Assembly (NCBI GenBank): GCA_031771865.1
Contig: JASISA010000001.1
Location: 2,232,001-2,296,000 of the forward strand
Length of the DNA: 64,000 bases
Direction: 5' to 3'
Source of the DNA: Nothophaeocryptopus gaeumannii
Lineage: Eukaryota; Ascomycota; Dothideomycetes; Mycosphaerellales; Mycosphaerellaceae
Part shown: positions 11,701 to 20,134 of the stretch, piece by piece
How the letters are laid out: every line of letters begins with the position of its first letter
How positions within the stretch are numbered: position 1 is the first letter of the stretch
Program-made: the position numbers and the translations under genes
The notes under the pieces: model-generated
Databases searched by the model: none
What the model saw: the letters and a program-made list of their open reading frames with translations, nothing else
Told to the model about the DNA's origin: nothing

Positions 11701-13361
11701 GAGGAACGAGCTATGCCGAGCAGCTGGACGTCCACGAAGGATCACAGACTGTGCGTGAGGCTCTGCGCTTTTCTGCCGATCTCAGACAGCCGTACGAAAC
11801 GCCTTGGGAAGAGAAGTATGCCTACGTTGAGGAGATTATTGCTTTGCTGGAGATGGAAGAGATCGCCGATGCCGTCATCGGAAGCCCAGAAGCAGGTCTC
11901 GCAGTCGAACAACGCAAGCGTGTCACTATTGGTGTTGAACTTGCTGCTAAGCCCGAACTCCTGCTCTTCCTTGATGAGCCAACGTCCGGATTGGACTCGC
12001 AATCGGCATGGAATATCGTCCGCTTTTTGAAGAAACTATCCGCTGCAGGCCAAGCTATCCTGTGCACGATTCATCAACCAAACGCCGCCATTTTCGAGAG
12101 CTTCGATCGACTTCTTCTGCTTCAACGCGGTGGTGAGACGGTCTACTTCGGCGACATTGGCAAGGACGCCTTTGCGCTACGTGAGTACTTCCACAAACAC
12201 GGCGCCGATTGCCCTCCAGACGCCAACCCGGCCGAGTGGATGCTGGACGCCATTGGGGCAGGCTCGCAGGCCCGCATCGGCGATAAAGACTGGAGCGAGA
12301 TTTGGCAAGATTCTGAGTTGCTTGCTTGGACTAAGGAAGAGATCCTGCGCCTCAAAAGAGACCGCATGGAAGCTGTCGGATCTCAGCCGCCTGTCGAGCA
12401 GAAAGAGTTCGCCACCCCTCTCTGGCACCAAATCAAGACTGTTCAAAAGCGCACGCACATCTCGTTCTGGAGATCGCCCAACTACGGATTTACGCGTTTG
12501 TTCAACCACGTCATCATCGCGCTGCTCACTGGTCTAATGTTCTTGAATCTCGACGACTCACGGACTTCGCTTCAGTACCGCGTCTTTATCATCTTTCAGG
12601 TCACTGTTCTCCCAGCCCTGATTCTGGCCCAGGTCGAGCCTAAGTATGATCTCAGCCGTCTGATCTACTACCGCGAAGCCGCCAGCAAGACATACCGGCA
12701 ATTACCATTCGCCCTATCGATGGTGCTCGCCGAAATGCCATACAGCATCATCTGCGCAGTCGGTTTCTTCCTCCCGCTTTACTACATTCCAGGCTTCAAC
12801 GCGATGTCCTCCCGTGCCGGCTACAACTTCTTCATGGTCCTCGTGACTGAATTTTTCTCAGTCACACTTGGGCAGATGATCTCAGCTCTCACGCCGAGCA
12901 CCTTCATCGCCGTCTTGCTCAATCCATTCGTGATTATTGTGTTCGCCTTGTTCTGTGGTGTCACGATCCCGAAACCGCAGATTCCTGGATTTTGGCGTGC
13001 GTGGCTTTACGAACTTGATCCGTTTACTCGCCTTATCTCTGGTCTAGTCGCTAACGAACTGCATGATCAGGCGGTCGTTTGCACGCAGGGTGAGCTCAAT
13101 CGCTTTACTGCGCCGCGTGGTCAGACTTGTGGCGATTACATGGCGAACTTCTTCAACGCGGGCGGCCCGGGATATATTGTCAACAATCAGACGTCAGATT
13201 GTGGCTATTGTGCTTACGCCATCGGCGACCAATTCTACGAGCCGCTTGGGATATCATTCGACAACCGATGGCGAGACTTTGGTATTCTGGTTGCATTTAT
13301 CGGCAGCAATCTGATTCTCCTGTTCATTGGAAGCAGGTATCTGAACTTTAATCGCAGGTAG
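8790..13361 (+). CDS. PDR/CDR-type ABC transporter, full length (ABCG)
   Basis: Single-exon gene, 1523 residues, the usual length for fungal pleiotropic drug resistance pumps. The frame is open upstream to 8700, but the first ATG is at 8790. Layout is NBD-TMD-NBD-TMD. NBD1 has Walker A GRPGSGCTT (residues 244-252), signature ISGGERKRVS (near 358) and YDNSTRGLD. The Cys in place of Walker A Lys and the Asn after the Walker B Asp are the normal asymmetry of this family. NBD2 has canonical Walker A GASGAGKTT (932-940), the degenerate signature VEQRKRVTIG, and Walker B LLFLDEPTSGLDS. Two groups of six membrane segments follow the NBDs. Such pumps sit in the plasma membrane and export azoles, plant defence compounds, lipids or endogenous toxins; the substrate cannot be read from sequence. 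No neighbouring biosynthetic cluster was seen. Confidence 0.97.
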   Translation: MESGKEEVEETLHLNHPSHVHGGQGISDAAALQQPSGGGEHAGLGTEAVEKLDTDRDTLVGRETSDESQDDYAPSPVRQSLSEKPTSVHHDRGVNVENATREFAELQRLSGISHISRGLSRQQSRKSDKKQATDLEQAVSPTTSEDDEEPFDLEDTLRGNKSLEEESGIKHKAIGVIWDKLTVKGMGGAKIFVQTFPDAFTGFFGFPIKALLGLFGIGGKGKEVNILQNFRGVVKPGEMVLVLGRPGSGCTTFLKVIANQRFGYTNIEGDVLYGPFTAKDFEKRYRGEAVYCQEDDIHHPTLTVGQTLGFALETKVPGKRPGGISAPQFKEKVVDMLLRMFNIEHTKNTIVGDPFVRGISGGERKRVSIAETMITGGAVYAYDNSTRGLDASTALDYAKSLRVITDIYHTTTFVSLYQASENIYSQFDKVMVIDEGRQVFLGPAQEARAYFEGLGFLEKPRQTTPDYLTGCTDPFEREYRPGRDASNAPSTPDSFVEAFEESRYATQLEDEMSQWRKRVEEEQLVYEDFKTAVLQGKRHATQKSVYSIPLYLQVWALMKRQFILKWQDRFSLVVSWITSIVIAIVIGTVWLQLPQTSAGAFTRGGVLFIALLFNCFSAFGELASTMIGRPIVNKHRAYTFHRPSALWIAQICVDMAFSSVQILVFSIMVYFMCGLVYDAGAFFTFFLIIVTGYLAITLFFRTVGCLCPDFDSAIKFAATIITLFVLTSGYLIQYQSQQVWLKWIFYINALGLGFSALMDNEFSRLNLECDGTYLIPYGAGYGDIQHQTCTLAGSTGGSASVPGSSYIETAFQYAPGDLWRNWGIIVVLITFFLLTNTFLGEYIKWGAGGKTVTFFAKEDKERMKLNDALKDKKQNRTREEKDTKGPDLSIESKAVLTWEDMCYDVPVPSGQLRLLKNVFGYVKPGELTALMGASGAGKTTLLDVLASRKNIGVITGDKLIDGKPPGTAFQRGTSYAEQLDVHEGSQTVREALRFSADLRQPYETPWEEKYAYVEEIIALLEMEEIADAVIGSPEAGLAVEQRKRVTIGVELAAKPELLLFLDEPTSGLDSQSAWNIVRFLKKLSAAGQAILCTIHQPNAAIFESFDRLLLLQRGGETVYFGDIGKDAFALREYFHKHGADCPPDANPAEWMLDAIGAGSQARIGDKDWSEIWQDSELLAWTKEEILRLKRDRMEAVGSQPPVEQKEFATPLWHQIKTVQKRTHISFWRSPNYGFTRLFNHVIIALLTGLMFLNLDDSRTSLQYRVFIIFQVTVLPALILAQVEPKYDLSRLIYYREAASKTYRQLPFALSMVLAEMPYSIICAVGFFLPLYYIPGFNAMSSRAGYNFFMVLVTEFFSVTLGQMISALTPSTFIAVLLNPFVIIVFALFCGVTIPKPQIPGFWRAWLYELDPFTRLISGLVANELHDQAVVCTQGELNRFTAPRGQTCGDYMANFFNAGGPGYIVNNQTSDCGYCAYAIGDQFYEPLGISFDNRWRDFGILVAFIGSNLILLFIGSRYLNFNRR

Positions 13362-14385
13362 AGAGGGATACTTTTGAGATGAAAAGGTGTTGGCATCTAT
13401 GCATAACGTGGTAACGGGATTCTTTTCTGGGGCAAGGGCATGATAGATTGGAGCGGCTTTACCAAGAACAGATAGAATATCGACAGGGCAGAGGGCATCA
13501 CTATTGATGCCCGTGTATGACACTTATGCTGTACGCTGAATTTGAAGTCATGCGAGCAACACACAACCGTCTCTCATTCACTCATCCACTACTCACTATG
13601 TTAAACTGATTGACTCCAATCGAGGCCTACGGCGTGACCACACCGACAAGACAGTCGTCTAACAAAACCACCAACATCTCTTCCCACGTGGTAGCGAAGA
13701 TATTTTCCCAATACAGCCCCTGTTGTCCAATCTGGCCTCAATCTTGGGCCTCTACAAACCCTCCGATTAGTCGCCCATGATCGACGACTAACGGACGTCT
13801 GCATGGAGATGTTGTTGTGCTAAGGTGAAGAAACGCTCTCATCGGTCACAGCACACAATAACTTCCGAACCAAGTGGGACGGGTTCTCGTCTTGGGATAC
13901 GACCGAGGCAGAAAGAAGAGTTACTAGAGATATAGACCTTGTCTTCCACGTGGGAAATGTAGTCATGAAGCGTGAGACGCGGAGGTAAAGCAGTTGACCT
14001 TCCTGAGTCGAGAGGTGAAGTCGTTGATCTTCAACGGGGTACGGGCTGAAAAGACCGGATATGCGGATTGGAAGATCGACACGAACAAAGCAGCGACGAT
14101 CTTTCAGCTGCAAGATCAGCAACAGAGCTTCTTTCTGCCTGAAGTCCGAGTGATCCTTTCGGTGGTATGAACAGTTCTGGCAATGCTCGACATTGCTCGT
14201 GTTAGTGGACGGTGGAGAGTCCATGGAAACATGCTTTTGAAGAAGCATCCGTACCTGCATTGGTTAGCTATTTGCAATTGATTAGCGAGTATGTATGCAT
14301 TCTGTTGGCTGCTTATACTGCATGGTAATTTAGCTATCAGAACACAACCCAGCAGTTCTACCTCCTAAACAGCCTATTTCGTGTT
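13362..14385. other. Intergenic region between convergent ABC transporter and methyltransferase genes
   Basis: About 1 kb. It contains the 3' ends of two convergent genes. A minus-strand frame at 13820-14260 (146 residues) is rich in Ser, Leu and Arg and has no recognised motif; I do not count it as a gene. CACGTG occurs at 13685 and 13947. Confidence 0.5.
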
Positions 14386-15216
14386 CTAATTTGCCGGTTT
14401 CCGACCAACAGTACTAGCAGCCAGCATCCATATCTTGCCATTCTCAAACTTCTCCCTTGTCACTTCGATAAGCTCTTCCTTAACATCTTCAATGTCTCCT
14501 TCCCAGGTCCTTTGCATAGCGATAAAAGGCGGATTCTTCGAATACAAGAAGTATTCTGCGAATTCCTCTGCACTCCCAAAATCTAGCACAACTTCCGTCT
14601 TGGAGCTCTTGATATCCACAAATCCAGCTTTCTGAAGAGCGACCTCTTGGTCTTCAGCTGTCTTGATAGACACCAGATCTCCGAAGCTGTGAGAATTGTA
14701 ACACGACTTCAAATTCTTGCAGGCTATATCCCAAGGATCGCCGATGAAGTTCTGCTCCCAGATAGCGACGCCTGTCACGCCTTTTGGTTGCGTGACGCGA
14801 TACATCTCGTTGATGGCGGTTTGGGGGTTGGGAATGAATTGAATCATGAAAGAGCTCACGGCGTGCGTGAAAGAGTTTGGTTGTAGGCCTTGAGATACAT
14901 GGTCTTTCGAAGCATCGAGTAGGAAAGTCGTCGTGTTTGGGAGATCCCTCTTATCGAGTTGTGCCAGCATGCCGGGCGCCACGTCGCCTGCGGTGATGCT
15001 CATGCCCAGACCTGTATCGGTAAGTTGTTTCGTGAGAACGCCGGTTCCTGCTCCAGAGTCCAGGACTTTGGAGGCATTTTCGAAGGGTTTAAGGGACTCT
15101 ACGAGTGTCAGTAGAGCTGTAGCACCTTCCCCTGTAGCCTGACCGATACTGGCTTTGCCTTCGCGGTCTGAGTAGAGGTCGGAGCGCGCGGACCAGGTTT
15201 CTGCGTTCGTAGACAT
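14386..15216 (-). CDS. Class I SAM-dependent methyltransferase
   Basis: Single-exon gene, 276 residues. Motif I, VLDSGAGTG, is at residues 51-59 and is followed by acidic post-I and motif-II-like segments (AGDVAPGMLAQLDKRDLP, then LDASKDHVSQGLQPNSF). These build the Rossmann fold that binds S-adenosylmethionine. The order and length fit the UbiE/Methyltransf_11/25 small-molecule methyltransferases. No signal peptide or membrane segment is visible, so it is probably cytosolic. The substrate is unknown: neither the transporter on one side nor pex3 on the other defines a pathway. The gene diverges from pex3 over about 600 bp. Confidence 0.85.
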   Translation of the reverse strand: MSTNAETWSARSDLYSDREGKASIGQATGEGATALLTLVESLKPFENASKVLDSGAGTGVLTKQLTDTGLGMSITAGDVAPGMLAQLDKRDLPNTTTFLLDASKDHVSQGLQPNSFTHAVSSFMIQFIPNPQTAINEMYRVTQPKGVTGVAIWEQNFIGDPWDIACKNLKSCYNSHSFGDLVSIKTAEDQEVALQKAGFVDIKSSKTEVVLDFGSAEEFAEYFLYSKNPPFIAMQRTWEGDIEDVKEELIEVTREKFENGKIWMLAASTVGRKPAN

Positions 15217-15812
15217 GGTGAAATGGTCGTGTTGACAGTGCTCTGATTAGTCGCACGGATGAGATGAGTGATATAAAGGATGAATATATATGTGAAGACC
15301 AATACTATACCGTATAGCGCTCCAGCATCTGTACATGTAATCCTTCATGCCAGAGAGGGCCATTGCTCTTTTGCGAGTCGCGCTCAGCAGCGTGTGGCCG
15401 AGTCCGCATATGATTACAGAAGTTGTAGGAGCTGTACGCCTTACCTGCGATGACTGAGCTCAATGAATGTGACAAATGGTTCAGAAGATGGTAGGCGGAT
15501 CAGAACGGAGGTGTTGTTATGGATGGCGGAGGGTGAGACGAGATGCCTCGGGAGAAGTTGGAAGTGGTGTCAAGTGTGGCTGGTGCACTTGCCGGCTGCC
15601 ATCAATCTCTCAAACGCCGCCCTCAGTGCTGGCAAATCGTCATTCACATCGCGTGCTCCAACGCTCCTCAGCAGCTTTTGGTATCACACAATCAACGCCG
15701 AATATACCAACTTCATATCCGATAGGATTACCGCGCCGCCGAACGATCAAAATCTATCTGAGCGAATTGTTGGAGCTGCGATTGTGCCCGCCGGCCTGAT
15801 GCTGCATGTAGG
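15217..15812. promoter_or_regulatory. Shared divergent promoter region, methyltransferase / pex3
   Basis: About 600 bp between two head-to-head start codons. On the minus side an AT-rich TATA-like tract (ATATATATTC and TTTATATCAC, about 15266-15292) lies 50-75 bases before the methyltransferase ATG. Short plus-strand frames at 15463-15816 stop before or overlap the pex3 start in another frame and look like leader sequence, not a gene. Confidence 0.45.
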
Positions 15813-17593
15813 ATGATTGCGGCAACTCGTCGTTGGTTTCGACGGAATAGAACGAATCTACTGATCGGCGCCGGCGTACTGGGTGCTGGCTACGTCGCCG
15901 GACAGTATGTCCTCAGTAAGATTCAGGAGGCGCGTCAGCGCATGAGTGAGGACCGCATCGCGAAGGAGAAGTACGGGATCTGATAGTCAAGGGCACGCAT
16001 GTGATGGACTAATGGGGAAACAGTCTTCGCCGACGGTTCGAGCAGAACCAGGAGGACTGCACATACACCGTATTGGCCCTTCTACCGACCGTTCGCGACG
16101 AGATCATCAGCGCCCTCCCCGTCGAGCAGATTACAGAGCAATTGCAACAGGAGAGACAGGAGCGATTGCAACGATTGGGAGCACCCGAGGCAGCGTCGTC
16201 CGATTATCCCTCCGCGCCGGCGAGTACAGTGGACGATGATGGAAAGAGCTTGGGCAGCAGCAGCTATGTACACGCCAGTCAGGTTACGCATAGCACGCTC
16301 ACTCTTGGTGTGCCCGGCGAGGCTTCATCCAAGCCAAAGCGCAGTAAGGGCCAGCTATGGCAGGATATGAAGATCCAGTCGATCACTAGAGCGTTGACTC
16401 TGCTATATACCATGTGTCTCTTGACACTCCTCACTCGTATCCAGCTCAACCTACTCGGCCGGCGAACATACCTTTCCTCCGTCGTCGCGCTGGCATCTCC
16501 ACCACCTGCTACCCAGTCTTCGACGATATCAATGGAGAATCGAGATGACGATAACTACGATAACGTGTACGGCAATGACTTCGAGACAAATCGGAAATAC
16601 CTCACGTTCAGCTGGTGGCTGCTGCACCGTGGGAGCAAGCAGATCATGGAGCGTGTGATGGCAGCAGTCAAGGAGGTCTTCGGGCCGGTAAATATCCGAG
16701 AGGAGGTGTCGTTGGAGCGGATGGCAGATCTCATTATGCAAGTGCGTAGGAAGGTTGAAGGCTCGACCGAGGAGGAGCGAAGAAGCATGAAGTGGCTGAG
16801 CTACCTTCTGCCGCCGCGGGAAGATGAGGCATTCGTGATACGGCAGAGCGGGATGTCTGACGAGGAAGACTCTCCATCCCCGGAGCGGAGACAATCGGAT
16901 CCCACGACTGAGCAATCTGAGGAGGCTATTACGGAGTCGCTGAGGAGGTTGCTCGATGAGACCTCTGATCTCACCGACTCGCCGACCTTCTCATACGTCC
17001 TGACACGACTTCTGGACGCATCGTTCTCGCACCTCGTGGACTACCGACTTGCTACTGAGGCTTTCAAAATGCCCGCGCCAGGGAGAGAATCAAGAGTTGT
17101 GGAGATCACAGAAACCAAGTGCAAGATTGCGCATGCTTTGCCAGTGTTCGCGAAGCAGGCGCATGTCATCGGAGCTGGCAGTGGTGAGCTCGACGCAATG
17201 GCGGGCGTGGCAGCACAGGAGCCACTTGGCAATGAATATCTGGCCGCTGTGGATCAAGTCAGCGATCTTGGAGCGTTCGCTGCTGTCATCTACTCCAGCA
17301 ACTTCGAGTACGAGATACCTCAAGATCTTGAGCAAGTAGGAAGTTCAGCGCGGCGAAGTGGTAACAATGCCTCCACCACAAACACCAGCCCCTCAAGCGC
17401 CGAAATCGGCGAGACGCTTCGAACCGCAGCAGATAGCATGCTTGGCGAGAGCGATGTGCTTGTGCTCAGCCATGGCGAGGAGGACAAGTCTGCTCAGGCT
17501 GGGACAGCGAAGAGTGACTTTGACGCTGCTTGGGAGAAGGCGCAGTCTGATACAGGTGATACGCCGGGGGAAGGAGGGATTAAGCTGAGCTGA
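15813..17593 (+). CDS. pex3: Peroxin-3, peroxisome membrane biogenesis factor
   Basis: Model: join(15813..15970, 16024..17593), 575 residues. The 53-nt intron (donor GTACGG, branch GGACTAATGG, acceptor ACAG) joins EDRIAKE to NLRRRFEQNQEDC, the conserved Pex3 N-terminal block. Residues about 16-36 (NLLIGAGVLGAGYVAGQYVL) form the membrane anchor, preceded by a basic RRWFRRNR segment. The domain in the cytosol recruits Pex19 with its membrane-protein cargo and anchors inheritance and pexophagy factors. Later blocks include the hydrophobic stretch near residue 180 and FSWWLLHRGSKQIMERV, typical of the family. The C-terminus has an extra acidic, Ser-rich tail of about 70 residues that is probably disordered. 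Confidence 0.93.
15971..16023 (+). other. Intron of pex3
   Basis: A 53-nt GT..AG intron with a good branch sequence (CTAAT 14 nt before the acceptor). It carries in-frame stops (TGA at 15981), so it must be removed to reach the conserved exon 2. Confidence 0.9.
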
Positions 17594-17931
17594 GGTGGGG
17601 ACATTGGAGTGATCTTTCGAACATGTTGATATACCCATCTACCATCTGTGAGGGAGCGCATCATGACACTGCTCTGCACTCCAATTTCGACGCATTGTAT
17701 TGAATACCGACCGATAATGAATAGACGACGAGGTCGATGAGGTCGCCGTTCCCTCCTCTGACTTTCGCACGTGAACGAATCATGGATGAAAGGAGTGATT
17801 TCAAGTTTGATCTTTCGTATGAATTGCTTTCTAGCATGAAGGACTTCGCTAATTTCATCAACATGATCCATCCCAGGAACGCCTCTTCAAATGCATTGTG
17901 TCCAGTAGTAGCCTCCTTCAAGGAAAAAACT
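17594..17931. other. Short convergent intergenic region, pex3 / dioxygenase
   Basis: About 340 bp between the pex3 stop and the dioxygenase stop. It holds both 3' untranslated regions; no further feature is seen. Confidence 0.5.
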
Positions 17932-18966
17932 TCAAGACCCTACCGGCTTGGCATTATTCAACGGCTCTCCCACAGGCGCAAGTACAATATCCAATTCCAA
18001 TTCCCTGACGGCCTCGCCTCCTGGACCGGTGTGTGGCTTCATGGAAGCGGGGAGTTCCTTGAGAGGAGCAAAGTCAACTACGAGGTCGTCTTTTACCGCG
18101 AAGACGGTGTCGGTTTCGAGCCAGGGGTCGTCTTTGGGGTAGATCTAGTGCAAGAAAGGTCAGTATTGATGAAGGTGTGATGAGTGGGAGGGCGGGCTTA
18201 CCTGTGTAATGCATGGTTTGTAGTTATCCTTCGTGACCATCAAATGAATATGTGCCGGTCTCATGGGGTGTCTGTCAATCGCAGAAAGCAATTGCCAGGA
18301 CGGTCCATCCTGCGGAAGCGAGTACGCAGTCGGCCTCAAACAGTAAAGTCTGTATTCACCATTCTCATCCGTCTTGAATTTCCCTCGCAGGTTATTATCC
18401 TTCTGGTTCGCCGGATCCTGGAAATCGTATTTCCCATTGCTGGAAGCTTGCCACATATCAAACGTCACCCCCGGAATGGGATTCTTCGTCTTCAAATCGC
18501 GTACAACTCCGTGCATATATGTGACGATCCCCTCGTGAGGAGACTCAATTATGCTGTCTCCCAACTCCCTCCAAGGTGCATTCGGACTCCAAAACGGGCC
18601 CAAGATAGCAGCGGATGTAGGGATATAATTCGGTTCATCGACTTGGACGTAGTTGGCAATCTCAGTGACCAAAGATTCCAATCCAATAATGTCCGATAAC
18701 CTGTGCATTTCGTTCCTCTTGCCATCACTCTCTGTCCAAAGCTTTCCCGTCTCGTTGAGGAACTTGACTCCGGCGAGCCATTCTTCGGGTGTGAGGTCGA
18801 CTTCGCGGGCGAAGTCGTGGATATGGCGGGTTAGAGAGGAGAAGATCTGTCTCATGCGAGGGCTGGTCTTGGGACCGCAGGTGTCGAGGACATGTTGGGT
18901 GAAGTTGGGGTCGTATTGGCGGCCAGAGGCGGAGGTGGCTGCTGCCTTTTGTTCTTGGGTGGCCAT
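17932..18966 (-). CDS. Intradiol ring-cleavage dioxygenase (catechol / hydroxyquinol 1,2-dioxygenase type)
   Basis: Model: complement(join(17932..18144, 18202..18966)), 325 residues. The 57-nt intron (GTAAGC..CTAG) joins KPCITQ to IYPKDDPWLETD, the strand that follows the metal site. The N-terminal half is the helical dimerisation domain (RHIHDFAREVDLTPEEW). ILGPFW at residues 121-126 is a family marker. The non-haem Fe(III) ligands are predicted as Tyr180, Tyr215, His239 and His241 (TAYSLPQDGPSW, RPAHIH). The enzyme opens aromatic diols between the two hydroxyls to muconate or maleylacetate, in the cytosol, for aromatic catabolism such as lignin- or plant-phenol-derived compounds. The upstream frame reaches 19131, but the ATG at 18966 gives the family-like start. 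Which diol it prefers cannot be decided here. Confidence 0.92.
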
Positions 18967-20134
18967 TGTGAGGTGTCTTGCTGTAGCTGGGTAGGATCTG
19001 GTTGAGTGTGCTGTATTGCCCGGTCCTTCTGGTGGGTTTAGGACAAAGAGGTTCTCGTCTGACTTGCTGACACTCCGTACAATGGGACAAGGAGGAAGAG
19101 GCTGTAAGAGATGAGAGATGGCTTCGAACAAGACCTACCACGAGGCGGCTGACCACGCTTCTTATGTCTAGGACCAGAAACCCATCTCATCGCGCTGCAG
19201 GGTTAGTTCAGACGTGTAGACGGCAGTTCACTCGGCGAGCGCAGCCCAAACCACACAGACCCTCAAAGCAGAGCTCCTCTGCTCAGCTCCGGCAGCGGGC
19301 CCGGCTTCTGCGACACTTCCACCGCCTCTCTAAACCGCATTGACATACTCTCCAATCAGCTTTCCGCGTCAGCGAGAGACAACCCACGCAAGACGGCATC
19401 TGCTCGCATCCCTCAGACGATGCAGCAAGGCGGGGTACAGAAAAGTTGGGGTCCTGTGGTCGGCGATGACATCGGCTCTTGGCGGGGCATGGTGGAGTAT
19501 TCATTCGGCAAGTGAATTCGGGAAGAGTCTTCTTCCCTGAGGGGACCGGCCACGCACATGCACGCACGTGAGCGTTCCATCTTGAAACTTTCTATTCAGT
19601 CATCATGGCAGTACGTTGATTCATAATGTAGAACAGAGTGGAATGGATCGAAATTGAAGTCAAACCTACGCACATTGACTCCTCAGAGACCGCGCCCGGA
19701 ATTAAATTCACTATCTTTACATCCTCCCATCTTTTCGAGCTCACCCTACTTTGTTACAGCAAGAACGCCTTTGCTTAAAGGAGGCCAAAAGGAGCAGAAG
19801 CTGCTGAAATCCTCAAAGCCTGCTGCTGCCTTCTTCCCCTACCAAACAAGATCATCTAATTCCCATCATGCAACAACGCACGCTTGGCAAAAAAAAAACA
19901 TGCGCAGCGCCGTCTCTGTCTAGCTTTCGAAATTCAAAAATGCAAGTTGTCGTTCCATTTCGATTACCCCAGGGCTTCCTTGTCTCAACCTTTCTTCTGA
20001 TGTTCTTGCTCTTCAATCATCGCATCCCCATCCCCTCTACAATCTCCTCAAGCATACGGGAAGCAAGCGGCAGCGACGACAACGACATCATCCACAGCTC
20101 CATCGAGCTTCGAAGAGGCAAGCTCAACTCGTCT
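18967..20134. other. Intergenic region, dioxygenase promoter and myosin 3' side
   Basis: About 1.2 kb. It holds the promoter of the dioxygenase and the 3' flank of the myosin. A run of ten A occurs near 19890. Plus-strand frames (19654-19923, 19868-20164) are short. The second begins with a hydrophobic stretch but overlaps the myosin terminus and lacks support. Confidence 0.5.

Noticed and set aside
13820..14260. 146-residue minus-strand frame
   Set aside because: No motif, and composition like other chance frames here.
18184..18699. 171-residue plus-strand open frame
   Set aside because: It lies wholly antisense to the dioxygenase exon 1, whose frame carries the conserved metal-site motifs. 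It has no domain of its own.
18967..19131. N-terminal extension of the dioxygenase to 19131
   Set aside because: The extra 55 residues are not family-like, and the ATG at 18966 matches the expected start.
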